Shown piece by piece: positions 8,689-20,325 of a stretch of 64,000 bases of DNA. The position numbers were made by a program, and so were the translations under genes. The stretch covers positions 12,576,618 through 12,640,617 of the forward strand of contig CM017565.1 in the NCBI GenBank assembly GCA_007844125.1, in the 5' to 3' direction. Source of the stretch: Sinonovacula constricta (Eukaryota; Mollusca; Bivalvia; Cardiida; Solecurtidae). Numbering within the stretch: the first letter of the stretch is position 1; each line of letters opens with the position of its first letter. Below the pieces are notes generated by a model, which was not told where the DNA came from, searched no databases, and was given only the letters and a program-made list of their open reading frames with translations.

Positions 8689-10859
8689 ATGGCATGTCCT
8701 GTGAAGTTGTTGATTCTGTTTGTGTTGAATGTGTGCTTGACTCTGTATGGCGTTGTTCGTGCGAATAAAACGGCTGACTATCCTACAAATGTGGACCCAC
8801 ATATTGCTCCCCCATTTGTTATAAAGGAAGACGAGGAGATGATGGCCACATTTGATGTCCAGGGTGGTGCCTACAGTCATGTTGTCCTACCAGTGTCCAC
8901 AGACAACGATGTGGTGCAAGTATCAAACGACTGGACATCTTCATTTGTAGATAAACATTCAAGGTCAAATTTTACAATCAAGTTGAAAGGGCAGCTCATG
9001 GGAAGGGCCTACATAAAGTTGATGGTGAATACATCAGAGGTTGATACAAACAAGTCCATGTATGACCTGTCCATAAAACAGCAGCTGGATTCTTTTGAAT
9101 GGTATGAGTTGCCTGGACGCTATGAGGTCGCTGTGAGCCAAAAGGAGAGTGCCTTGAGTCATTCATTCACAGGCATCGTGATCATTTTGGTGTGCCTGGC
9201 GAATGTAGCAATGGGTTGTAAGACTGAGCTCAGCGTCATTAAGGAAGTCCTGCGGAGACCCATAGGGCCAGTCACAGGGATGGTCTCGCAGTTCATTCTC
9301 ATGCCGTTGGTATGTAGATCTTGCTTTTTATATTTTCACAGTGAATACAGCACTGCCTGTGCCAAGTCTCTGGATGACTGACAGAGTGATGAGGGCATAT
9401 TAGACCATAAGCAATTTTTGCTAAAAGGCTTTAAGTATGATCATTTTATTAAAATGTTGCTACAAATGTAGTGCAGATCATCAATCCACCTCATTTGCAT
9501 TTTATTTCTTAATTCATAGAGACAACACTTTTGTCCAGATTTCTTTCATACTTCAACTAACAAACCATATCACCCCATCCTGTCACCATTTTTACACTTG
9601 TGCATGGCATAATAATCACACAGTATATGGAATTTGTCTTTTATATTTTGCAGATTTCCTTGGCTGTCATTTTCATTTTAAAATTTGACCCAATCAATGC
9701 GATGGGATTTTTTGCGATGGCCTGTTCACCAGGTGGTGCTGCCAGCAACATGTACACATACCTTCTGGATGGAGATGTGTCACTGAGTGTTACTATGACA
9801 CTTCTCAGCACATTGCTGTCCCTGGGTAAGTCCTCCAGACTGATTAATCTCCAGAATTTAATAATTTATATTGGTAGATTTTAATAACTTACTTAGTGGA
9901 AATTTGAAAACTTTATCTTCTTTTTACTAAATTACTTTCAATCGTATATTGAAATGACCAGTTCTTTTTTAATTTTTTGTCTGACATGTATGATGTGGAA
10001 AAAAAGTAAACCCACATTTTTCATTATTAAAAACATGGAGTTAAGTAAATATGAGAATTGTTACTCTTTTTTATCACTAAAACCTTGTATGTGACTATTG
10101 CTAAACTTGATCTGTTATATGAATGTAGCTGTGTCTTTGAAGTTGATTCTAAAGCTGTTTGTATTTCCAGGTATGATCCCCCTGTGGCTGTTCACAGTGG
10201 GTACACAGGTCATATACAACACGTCTGTGACAATCCCATTCAGTAACATCTTCTACTCTCTAATTGGCCTCATCATACCTGTGGGTATCGGCATGATCAT
10301 TCAGTGGAGGAAACCTCGTTGGGCCAAGTATATCACCTACACCATCCGGCCATTAATGATAATCTTTTTTATCCTGGTCTTCACGCTGGGTGTGTATGCC
10401 AACCTGTACGTGTTCACTCTGATGCGTAACAAGCCAGAGATCCTACTTGCTGGTGCCCTTATACCATATGTTGGCTTCCTGTTTGGTGGCGCTGTTGCTG
10501 TCATCACACGCCAGGGCTGGCAAAGGATCAGAACCATCAGCATAGAAACAGGAATACAGAATACAGGCATCGCCATCGTGCTTCTGAAACTTTCTCTTCC
10601 ACCACCAGATAACGACATCAGTATTGTGGCACCTATAGCAGCAGCAATCTTCACCCCCATCCCAATGTTGGTGGCTATCCTGGTCTATGAGATTTACAAG
10701 CATTGTTGGGCTAGGAAGCATGGTGAGATGTATGTGGATGACAACGTGGGGTCTGGCAGTGACTCTGACAGTGAGAAGGAACTACAAGCTGTCAAGTATC
10801 AGGCCAAAGGGGACAAGGACCTGCAGCAGACAGAAAACAACAATTCCCAGATGGCGTGA
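8689..10859 (+). CDS. SLC10-family sodium/bile-acid symporter-like protein (three exons)
   Basis: Joined exons 8689-9309, 9654-9825 and 10171-10859 give 493 residues. All junctions are GT-AG and phases agree (0, then 1). Residues 1-25 are a signal peptide, followed by an ectodomain of about 140 residues with NKT, NFT, NTS and NKS glycosylation sequons. About nine or ten membrane segments follow. The family core is visible: ACSPGGAASN at about 230-239 and ETGIQNT at 390-396. In the latter, the Glu and the Gln four residues later match the sodium-site-2 ligands known in ASBT. The ectodomain and total length resemble the SLC10A3/SLC10A5 branch more than the short bile-acid carriers. Substrate is unknown, and a plasma or organelle membrane is possible. 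The C-terminus is an acidic, Ser-rich cytosolic tail (SGSDSDSEKE). Confident on family, less so on subtype. Confidence 0.87.
9310..9653 (+). other. Intron 1 of the SLC10-family gene
   Basis: Donor CCGTTG|GTATGT and acceptor TTTTGCAG|ATTTCC, phase 0, 344 bp. No other feature seen. Confidence 0.85.
9826..10170 (+). other. Intron 2 of the SLC10-family gene
   Basis: Donor CCCTGG|GTAAGT and acceptor TATTTCCAG|GTATG, phase 1 (a Gly codon is split), 345 bp. Both introns of this gene are almost the same length. Confidence 0.85.
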
Positions 10860-10957
10860 GACTGGACCATTAGTCTAGACCAGTCCATATTTTATGATGG
10901 TGACTTACTTACTCCCTCGACACAGATGTGGTTCAACACAAATGTTAACATGTTAGA

Positions 10958-10963
10958 AATAAA
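10958..10963 (+). terminator. Candidate polyadenylation signal of the SLC10-family gene
   Basis: AATAAA lies about 100 bp after the stop. Further AATAAA motifs occur downstream (for example 11635-11640), so longer 3' UTRs are possible. Confidence 0.5.
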
Positions 10964-13913
10964 TATATATGAGTAATGGTGGGGGTCAGGTCAGTTTTGA
11001 TGGTGCTTATTGTTTTAATTAAAAACTGCAATACCAGTAAGACAAATCACAAATGCCAATCATAAATAGCAATTGATAATTCTGGAAATCATTACTTACT
11101 GATTCATTTAAGCATCTTGCAGTAGAATTCTACATTTTGATTGTGAATATTGTTTTTTTACATTGTTGAAAACATTTTTGTGTCCTAATTGCATACCTGG
11201 TTGTGGAATTCTTTCATAAATGTATCATCAATGATAGGTAAAGCTGTAACAGTAGTGTTACTTGTAAGATGATATTCATTTCTGACTGATATTTGCGGTC
11301 CAACATATGTTGATTATCTAAATTAACATTGTACATAAGAATTGTATTATCTCTGTTTTAATAGGTTGTCAGCAACATAGAAAACTCCAAGAATGTTTAA
11401 CTAGGATATGTTGAATGGTTGATTTAGAAGTAGCCTGAATAAACTGTTTTTCTTGGTAACAAAACAGTGCACTGGCAGAACTCTACTAAATTGTTTAAAT
11501 GCATGCTGACATCTTCCTTTATTAATAACTTTCATAGACAGCCAGCTAATATATTTGGTACAAAAACATTTTAAATCAGAAAATCATGTTGAGCTGTAAA
11601 TATTGTTTTAACAGGGCTCTAAACCATAAAATATAATAAAGTGAAAGGAAATTGTAAGTGTTAGACATAGTTGTGGTATATTGTAGCTATTCACACTAAT
11701 GCACAATTATTGTTTGTATTGTTTGGTTAAAATAATGTATACTTTTTTTCAGTATTTTGTTAGTGTAAATCACCTGTTGTTGTTTTTTTCTGTTCAGTTT
11801 TTTTTCTAAGTAGAGTTTTACAATAATTGCTTTTTCAAGTTATCGACCAGTGGTTTTTACATTGTTCACTTGTGTTTATTTTTGGAAACCTATGTTATTT
11901 TATGTTAAATGTTTGTTTTGGGTTTAAAGTCTACAAAACTTCATTTTAAACTTTAAATTGATTATGAAAAGCAGGGTAGTTATTGTCATGACTCTTTTGT
12001 CAGCAATTGCGTTTTTTTGCTTAGGACTATCTTTTGAAAATTGTCAAAAAAGATATGCACTTCAAAATGGAATAACTCTCCGCTATTACAGCTTATGTAA
12101 CAAAGCATAGCATGCAAAGATTATCTGCCCTGGTTCTGATAACCTTTGCAAGCTATGCTTTGTTACAGCCACTTAAACATGATCTTAGTTTTCCCTAACA
12201 CTATACATGTATTAGTTTAAAGACTTGAGTGATACTCTTATTGAGTTTCAGTAAAATAATATTGGAAATATGATATATTAGCATTGACTGAAATGTAAAA
12301 GCACCGAAGTTTCCCAGTGGCAAAAGTATTTCAATAAATTATAAACAAGTCCCTTTAGGCAGGACTAAAGTCATAATAACAGCATTAGAGTATGCAATAA
12401 ACAAAGTTAACAGTAGTTAAACATTCTAATTTTTGTGTAGCCGAAGCTTTTTATCTGATATTTTGTGCATGAAAATTTAAATCAGGAAGGCAGACAGTAA
12501 CAGTGTGTAAATTCCAACTGAGGTTGTTCTCAAGATTAATCAATCAGCACACTTTGCATATTATTTATAAATAGCAATACATGTAGTATCTACTTGATCC
12601 TCCTTTTATAATGTATATCATGCTTAATATTATTGTAACAATAATAACGGTATTTGATATTTATAAGTCAACATGTTGTTATGGTGTTTGATATTTATGA
12701 TAAGAAACTGTCTGATGAACTACCAGGGTAAAGGTTCCATACCTACTACTACATGCAAGTGTTGATTTATATTGAAGTTACATCATCCCTTATGTTGTGT
12801 TCTGTTTACAGAGTTTATCTTGTTGACTGTTATGAAAAACTTCGCTAATTTTATTGACAATATTATGCCACATATTATAAGCTGTTGATTTTGATTATCT
12901 AGCTGACTCTTAGCACATGGTCTCCATGTTACTGGCAACATTATGCAAACATTATGAAATCTCTTAAAAAAGAACTTACATCTACAATTATTTGATAGCC
13001 ATGGATACTGGTGGAATCCGATTATTGATACGAATTCAACACCGTTGGAAGAAGCAGGCTATAAAAACATTAATCAAGGTATAAATATGTCTCAACGCTA
13101 TATTTTGTAGCAAATAAGCACTTTTGCAAATCTTGACATGGCCTTTTAGTGCTATATATTTTATTATTTACGCTATTTTGGATGAAGTGTGATTTTTTAG
13201 TCTTTTGTAAACATGTAGAATAATTTTTTTACATTTCAAGTTACATTTATTTTATCCCAGTTATATAACACTGGTTGCATATTGTTTGTTTTATATTCAA
13301 GATTTGTATATTTGTTATATACATTATATTATTATAAATTCAAATTGCATGAGCTTGGTAATGTTTCTTAAACAGACCATATCATTTTAAAGGGACTTAT
13401 TCGCTAAAATTGGACAGTAAACATATACTAGGTAGCTGCCAATACAGGGAATATAAAAATGGACATTTGTGGATTTGGGCATAATTAACAATCAGTTAAG
13501 GGAGGTAAAGACATCTTTATTGTGTGTGCATATTTAAATGTAACATTAGCAAGCTAGGTGTTAATCATTTGTTTTCATACACACCAGAAATCTGCCACCC
13601 TGAATCACTTGCTAACATACAAATGTTTAATTTTTCGACACGATACAACTATAGTAGTATAGTCTACTGGCTTAAAATTGTGACAAACTTGGTCAATACA
13701 TCCAACTACCATATTGTGAGCAAGCCATTTAATAACCACTCTTATTTAAGTAACATGAAGCATCATATTATGGGTACAGTTTTTGTTTTGCTTCATATCT
13801 TGTGACCCAATAGCATCCACGTAGGATATTACAGCTACGGGCATTTCTTTCATCACTTGGCACTGGCATAGGGGATAAATAAGCAGACTAGAAAGTAAAG
13901 GGCATTAATATAC
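10964..13913. other. Long 3' UTR or intergenic DNA
   Basis: The sequence is AT-rich with several AATAAA motifs, so part may be 3' UTR of the SLC10-family gene. It contains the hairpin at 12096-12167. One short plus-strand frame near 13000-13078 looks weakly protein-like but lacks support. Confidence 0.45.
12096..12167. ncRNA. 72-nt near-perfect hairpin, miRNA-precursor-like or MITE remnant
   Basis: The left arm (12096-12125) starts TGTAACAAAGCATAGC and the right arm (12138-12167) ends GCTATGCTTTGTTACA. They pair over 30 bp with two mismatches, around a 12-nt loop. Stem and loop size fit an animal miRNA precursor. A fold-back transposon remnant would look the same. I do not recognise a known mature miRNA. 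Confidence 0.4.
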
Positions 13914-14042
13914 CTGTTATCACTCCAGATGCCATTTGATTTTCTATCCATGGTATCCAGCGCTTCATTCGCCCCTCCAATGCAAAAGATGCTTATATGT
14001 GAAGTAACTCTTACCTCTCTTGTCCATGGAGAATGCTCACAG
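13914..14042 (-). CDS. Candidate exon with a Kelch-like blade (gene unknown)
   Basis: Reading leftward, an acceptor with a T-rich tract (TTTTTTGTGCTTAG) opens 129 bp with one continuous frame, ending at a donor AACAG|GTATAT. The peptide includes ISIFCIGGANEALDTMDR and GIWSDN. The hydrophobic-Gly-Gly pair and the Trp later in the blade resemble a Kelch or related beta-propeller repeat. Neighbouring exons were not found, so it may be a lone exon of a gene with large introns, or a relic. Entry is in phase 1 and exit in phase 2. Confidence 0.3.
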
Positions 14043-15558
14043 CTAAGCACAAAAAACACAACTACATTAAAAGGAAAGAAATCAATAAAACAAACAAAAT
14101 GGCATAAGCTAAGTTTATTTAAACAAGGTATATCCTAAAAAATGTACTATGTGTGAAGCCTTTAGTTAGGTAGGATGAGGAACATATTCTCTAGATTGAT
14201 GCTTCATGTCTATCACATGGCCTGGTATTACAGTTGAATTATTTATAACAAAGCTATTTAATGTCTGGTAAGTAAGGCAAGTACAAAATACACATATTGA
14301 AAAATCCCACAATATCACAGATGATTTGTCTGAAAGAATTTCAGCAATATGATGAGAAACTCTGAACAGACTTTATAACCCCACCACTTATCATACTAGT
14401 GTTACAACTACACTGTGGTAACTATGATCTTTGTGAAAAAACAAAGTTATGAGGCAAACTATTTCTATGTTGTCATCCTGTTACAAATGATACTTTGATC
14501 TGGCATTTGCATTAATTCTATTGTTAAGACACACAAAATACCCACACAGATCTAAACAATACAATAGACAAACAATGATCTGTGTTGCCACTTGAGCCAC
14601 CCATTAGTGGATGCTTTAACCTATTAGTCAATTGCCACAAAAATAAAGATTTTGTTTTTGGATAAGAAAGAATAAAATGGAGACTGAAGCTACATTTTTA
14701 AAATTTGATTAGTATTTTCTTGATATTATTAGTAAAACTATCTGAATACAAAAGTTGAAGTGTAACAAGTCACCATGTTACCTTATTTGGAGAGTTTTTG
14801 AAAGATTTCAGTTAATCATGTAATAATAAAATCTTCAGACAAACATTGAGCAAGGTAACTTTCACTAATTTATGCCAAAAATAAACATGTAAAAAATTCT
14901 ACATATAATCTGTGTTTAACAATTTCAAACGTAACATACCTACAACTTGTAAATAAATATATTACAATATACAAAATTATGTTCTATTGTATATTTGTTA
15001 CTTTTAAGAAAAAATATATTCTTATAAAATTACCTTTTAAAATAATACATCTCTCTTGTACATCCATAAAAATATCACAGACAAAAATATGAATTCAATC
15101 ATTTTTTTCGTGTAACAACAAGTATAAAGGAATACACATATATACATATAATATATATAAGTTTACAAATGTAACTGTTTAAGCTCTATCAAAGACTATT
15201 AAAACAACAATACTCTTAGCAAGGCATTTACTGACCACAGCAACAAAGGATTTTTGTTTTTCCTCCATTCCACATCTATGGTAAATATTTTGGCTCAGTT
15301 AAGCATTGAAGAAGATTTGGCTGCAACAACTTCATCTAAACAGAATAAAAGCCTGAGAAAATATCTATAATGAATAGTATATGCAGTGATTTAGTCAATG
15401 TCATTTCTTAATTTTAGTAAACATGAAAGTAACTTTTCACCATATTCCATTCTTTGTTGTTACAGAAAATGATTTTTTTTTTTAAACTTTCAGCTTTAAC
15501 TCTATCAAAATCCTGAAGAGAGTCATCAAAGCCTGATGCAAAGCACACAATAACAAGA
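14043..15558. other. Non-coding, AT-rich
   Basis: No exon or element is recognised between the Kelch-like exon and the 21-bp array. Confidence 0.45.
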
Positions 15559-16881
15559 ATAGCCAGTCACATCATGTCAATAGCCAGTCACATCATGTCA
15601 ATAGCCAGTAACATCATGTCAATAGCCAGTAACATCATGTCAATAGTCAGTCACATCATGTCAATAGCCAGTCACATCATGTCAATAGCCAGTCACATCA
15701 TGTCAATAGCCAGTAACATCATGTCAATAGTCAGTCACATCATGTCAATAGCCAGTCACATCATGTCAATAGCCAGTAACATCATGTCAATAGTCAGTCA
15801 CATCATGTCAATAGCCAGTCACATCATGTCAATAGCCAGTCACATCATGTCAATAGCCAGTAACATCATGTCAATAGTCAGTCACATCATGTCAATAGCC
15901 AGTCACATCATGTCAATAGCCAGTCACATCATGTCAATAGCCAGTAACATCATGTCAATAGTCAGTCACATCATGTCAATAGCCAGTCACATCATGTCAA
16001 TAGCCAGTCACATCATGTCAATAGTCAGTAACATCATGTCAATAGCCAGTAACATCATGTCAATAGTCAGTCACATCATGTCAATAGCCAGTCACATCAT
16101 GTCAATAGTCAGTCACATCATGTCAATAGCCAGTCACATCATGTCAATAGCCAGTCACATCATGTCAATAGCCAGTAACATCATGTCAATAGTCAGTCAC
16201 ATCATGTCAATAGCCAGTCACATCATGTCAATAGCCAGTCACATCATGTCAATAGTCAGTAACATCATGTCAATAGCCAGTAACATCATGTCAATAGTCA
16301 GTCACATCATGTCAATAGCCAGTCACATCATGTCAATAGCCAGTCACATCATGTCAATAGTCAGTAACATCATGTCAATAGTCAGTCACATCATGTCAAT
16401 AGCCAGTAACATCATGTCAATAGTCAGTCACATCATGTCAATAGCCAGTAACATCATGTCAATAGTCAGTCACATCATGTCAATAGCCAGTCACATCATG
16501 TCAATAGCCAGTCACATCATGTCAATAGTCAGTCACATCATGTCAATAGCCAGTCACATCATGTCAATAGCCAGTCACATCATGTCAATAGCCAGTCACA
16601 TCATGTCAATAGTCAGTCACATCATGTCAATAGTCAGTAACATCATGTCAATAGCCAGTCACATCATGTCAATAGCCAGTCACATCATGTCAATAGTCAG
16701 TAACATCATGTCAATAGTCAGTAACATCATGTCAATAGTCAGTCACATCATGTCAATAGCCAGTCACATCATGTCAATAGCCAGTAACATCATGTCAATA
16801 GTCAGTCACATCATGTCAATAGCCAGTAACATCATGTCAATAGCCAGTCACATCATGTCAATAGCCAGTCACATCATGTCA
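15559..16881 (+). repeat. 21-bp minisatellite, exactly 63 units
   Basis: The unit begins ATAGCCAGTCACATCATG and repeats without indels for 1323 bp. Variation is almost confined to two positions: C/T (AGCC or AGTC) and C/A (GTCAC or GTAAC). The 21-bp unit keeps frame, which produces a 438-codon frame of MSIASHI-type heptads. That is a repeat artefact: there is no splice or start context, and the variant positions behave like neutral markers of a higher-order pattern. Confidence 0.95.
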
Positions 16882-17535
16882 AGATTGTAAGAAAACTACT
16901 GAAGTAATAAATCACACAACAAAGAAATGTTCAAACAATTATAAGTTGGAGGTAATTAGGAATTGCAGAGATAAATATTAAAGCTACAAATCATGCCTGC
17001 ATACAAGACATGCTTAGATTAAAGATAAAAGCAACACTGACAACATTTTCAAACACTTGAAATTGAACAGAGACTGAAAACATTAATTTATGAACAAATT
17101 TAATGAGCATAAAAGCAAAACAACAATCTTAGATCATTTGGACCAATTTACTGCTTTACATACAATAACGACTTTTGACAAGTTAATTTTGTTAAGTTAT
17201 AGGCCTTTTTTAATACCCTTTGTAGTAATACTGAAATCTTGTGATGTAGCAGGAATGAACAAACCCTGCATAAATGAAAGCATTCTGTCGGATTAAAGAT
17301 AAAAAGAAATCCTGACCTTTCAAAAAAAAAAAAAATCAATAAAGCATGAGAATGATATAAAACCTTGTTGGGGAGAGTTCAAGATAAATACTTTTAATGA
17401 ATAAATATACAAATACTTAAGATAAACAAATATTGAAATGGTGATAAAACTGTCTTTTACATAAAAACAGTTTAAAATAAATAACAGAATAATCAGAAAT
17501 AATTGGATATGAATAGTACTATAGATGAGTTAGAA
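16882..17535. other. Non-coding, AT-rich
   Basis: Nothing recognised, apart from an A run near 17322-17334. Confidence 0.45.
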
Positions 17536-17623
17536 CTAGAATATAAAGGGAGAAAGATAGTTTGTCTTTCCAACATTTGCCCATGCTTGTTTTCCTGCTA
17601 CTGTATCAAAAGGTGAAGGAGGT
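17536..17623 (-). CDS. Weak candidate terminal exon
   Basis: Reading leftward, an AG after a GT-rich tract opens in phase 2 and encodes PPSPFDTVAGKQAWANVGK plus nine more residues to a TAG. The composition is protein-like and the phase would accept exon 6 of the large minus-strand gene. The acceptor tract is poor and the exon is short, so this may be chance. Confidence 0.2.
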
Positions 17624-19303
17624 CTACACACACACTACAGGCATACAGATTTATCAATGGAGTTGAACAGTGAGTATAAAACCATAAAAGTGCAAACATA
17701 TGTAAACATTTTACCCTGACAATATCTATACCTTTACGACCCTGCCTCTGGCTAACCTACATTTCAGGACAAAGTAGGCGACAAATCAAATATGGTCAAT
17801 GAGACACTAACCTTAACTTATAACTACAACTGCTTTACAGTATTTTTAAACATAAACCCCCTTCCAAAATAACAAGATCCCTTTGTCAAAATTATTTTGC
17901 AGAAGGAATATCATAAACCGATGTGCATTAAAAGAATTGGAAAAAAAGGGGTGAAAATAGAAGGTTGGTTGTTTTTTGAGCATATAGAAATTTTATAGAC
18001 ATTTTTGGTAACATTTTTTATGCAAAACATGAAATAGTGGCACAGTGGATACTGGCACAAAAAACTAACACTTATAATGTCAACTGAAACAAATGAACTG
18101 TAGATAAGCAACAGAACATCAGAAGTCAGGCTACATAATAATTGCTACTGTTAGTAGTGAGAAGATCATTATTTTCTGTACACTGTAACCATTTATAATC
18201 TACATTATATAGTGGCTTGTGTAAGCCACATGTCAATTATCATAAAAATAAAATGTTTATCCTGTTTTGAATACTATGTACGACATTTTCCTCATATACA
18301 AAATTAAAATTTAAGGCAGACTAAGTCAATTATAATGCATGCATTAAGTGGCACGCACAAGTGGCTTGATGTAAAATTTCTATATTCCAAGCATTTAAGT
18401 TAACATGCGTTAACATTGGTAAAAATGGGTTAACACTTGAATAGCATAAAATGCTCCTCATTATGTTCCTGAAGTATTTACTACATGTTACTGTATAAGT
18501 ACACAATTTGACATGCTTATATAATAACTTGGAACTGATGTTTTTCTTAAGAATTAGTAAGAATTATTACATTTAAATCTTACATATAATTGATAACCTA
18601 AGGATAACAAGGCAAGAGAGATGTATGTACACTATAATATTGAAGGCTGAATGTATATCTAAGTTCATCATGTATACACAATATCAAAGACCAATAAACA
18701 ATCTCCTCATCAGAGCTAACCAGCCCTTCAGATCACAGTAACCAATGCCACCAGAAAGGAAAAAAGTCGATGGACTAGATGAACAAAAATTTGAACAAAA
18801 TTTAATTATTATGATATATTTAAAAACAGTATACAATTGTAGTTTTATTTTAATGATAAAGTCTCACATGTTTTAATATTAAAAAAATGTTTTGATTTTT
18901 TATTACATTTAAATCATACTTAACATTTTTATTGATATACAGAAACATGACCTCCACTATGGCCATGTGCTTCTCAAGATGGCAATGGTTACTGTAACAC
19001 AGCAAAACAAGCAGTGTGAGGAGTGTGACATATGAGTGGAAAAATGCAGCAGTACATTGCAATAGCCACAAACAATGTTAAATTAAGATATAAATAAATA
19101 TAACTGACAGAAATCACAAACAGATAGGAACTGGGGTATTGGGTTGAGCAGGAATGAATTCTTGACCAAGCCCAAAATAAATATTAACGTGGTAAATGTA
19201 TAATTATTGTGCCATGATATGTCTGGTAACAAGGTATGGTTGGAGGTGGGGGGAGAAATGCACTGAGCTTCACAGCTGGGCATGATATTCTTGGCCAAGT
19301 TAG
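17624..19303. other. Non-coding, AT-rich
   Basis: No supported feature. This is downstream (3') of the large minus-strand gene. Confidence 0.45.
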
Positions 19304-19309
19304 TTTATT
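19304..19309 (-). terminator. Candidate polyadenylation signal of the large minus-strand gene
   Basis: TTTATT on the plus strand reads AATAAA on the minus strand, about 550 bp beyond the stop at 19855. Confidence 0.35.
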
Positions 19310-19390
19310 CATCTGCAATACAAAATCTTAGTTACTTGATGAAAACTAAATGCAACAGTAACACGGCCTTGCTAGAGACTGTAGCAGTAA

Positions 19391-19470
19391 AGTAGTGCAG
19401 ATCCTGCAGAAGCTGCTTCATCTGGATCTATTTGCCTATGCCTCATCAGTTCATGCTAAAAGGTTATGAG
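19391..19470 (+). repeat. Copy of a dispersed ~90-bp repeat
   Basis: It contains GTGCAGATCCTGCAGAAGCT, then CTGGATCTATTTGCCTATGC and TCAGTTCATGCTAA. Other copies lie at about 22569, 29914, 31470, 33277, 34924, 37722 and 40229. Confidence 0.55.
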
Positions 19471-19854
19471 TTAAGAAAGAGACTTTGCCAGAGCTCAAAC
19501 TTAGGCTACATTGAATGGGTCAGCCAATACCATCTGGCATGGTTTCCATTTGTATTATCCTTAAAATTGAGCTCTTCTTGTCAGCAATAATAAGCAAACA
19601 AGCTAAGGCACTCTAGATATGATTAATAAAAAATGTAACACACAAACATTCTTGATGTTTGGGTCCATTGAGTAAAATTGCCACTCAAAGGTTCTTTTTG
19701 TAAAATATTGATAGTGATATTGTCTGTCAATGTTTGTCAATACTATTGAATTGCTTCAGTTGTTATTATTTTTATCACAAGTTTATCACAGAAAACTCTG
19801 GATTGGCATCACCCTTCCAGCAGACATGTTGCATAACCTAACCGTGACTGACCC

Positions 19855-20325
19855 TCACTTGTTGTCATGGCGACCAGCATCATCAACCGACTCCTTGTCA
19901 ATGTAGTCCTCCCCTCTCACCTCAGTCCTGTCTTTATCACTCTCTGTGTTATGAACACTTTTATTCTCCTCCACATCTCTTACATCTTTCTCCTTCTCCA
20001 TATCTGTCAATGTATCATCACCATCACCACTAACACCTCCCGCAGCATCAATGTCACCATTCACATCAGTTTCTGCTCCTGCTGTCACCTCCTTCTGCTC
20101 CTTCTCCTCACCATCCTCTCCTGCAGTCTCAGCTGTCTTGGTCTGCTCAGCCTCCTTGAACTCCTCAGTTTTGTCTCCATTATGCAATGAGTTGTTGTTT
20201 GTGATACCATCCCCTCCAGTGGACCCTTTCTCAGAGCCATGCTCCCCTGTCCATCCCTCTATAGGACTCTTACACACTGCCTGAGGCTTTGGGGTCAATA
20301 TCTTCTGACTCACAATCACCTTTGG
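19855..20325 (-). CDS. Large gene, exon 9 (terminal exon, end B)
   Basis: The acceptor CTTTTAG|CCAAAG opens in phase 0 with PKVIVSQKILTPKPQ and runs 156 codons to TAA. After the basic start the tail is strongly acidic and low in complexity, rich in Glu, Asp, Gly and Thr, so it is probably disordered. Confidence 0.75.
   Translation of the reverse strand, partial: PKVIVSQKILTPKPQAVCKSPIEGWTGEHGSEKGSTGGDGITNNNSLHNGDKTEEFKEAEQTKTAETAGEDGEEKEQKEVTAGAETDVNGDIDAAGGVSGDGDDTLTDMEKEKDVRDVEENKSVHNTESDKDRTEVRGEDYIDKESVDDAGRHDNK

Noticed and set aside
13000..13078. Plus-strand exon-like stretch reading HGYWWNPIIDTNSTPLEEAG
   Set aside because: It is short, has a weak acceptor, and another frame is also open. 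No partner exon was found.
15574..16890. 438-codon frame of MSIASHI heptads as a repetitive protein
   Set aside because: It is wholly made of a 21-bp minisatellite whose length is a multiple of three. There is no promoter, splice or non-repeat coding context.
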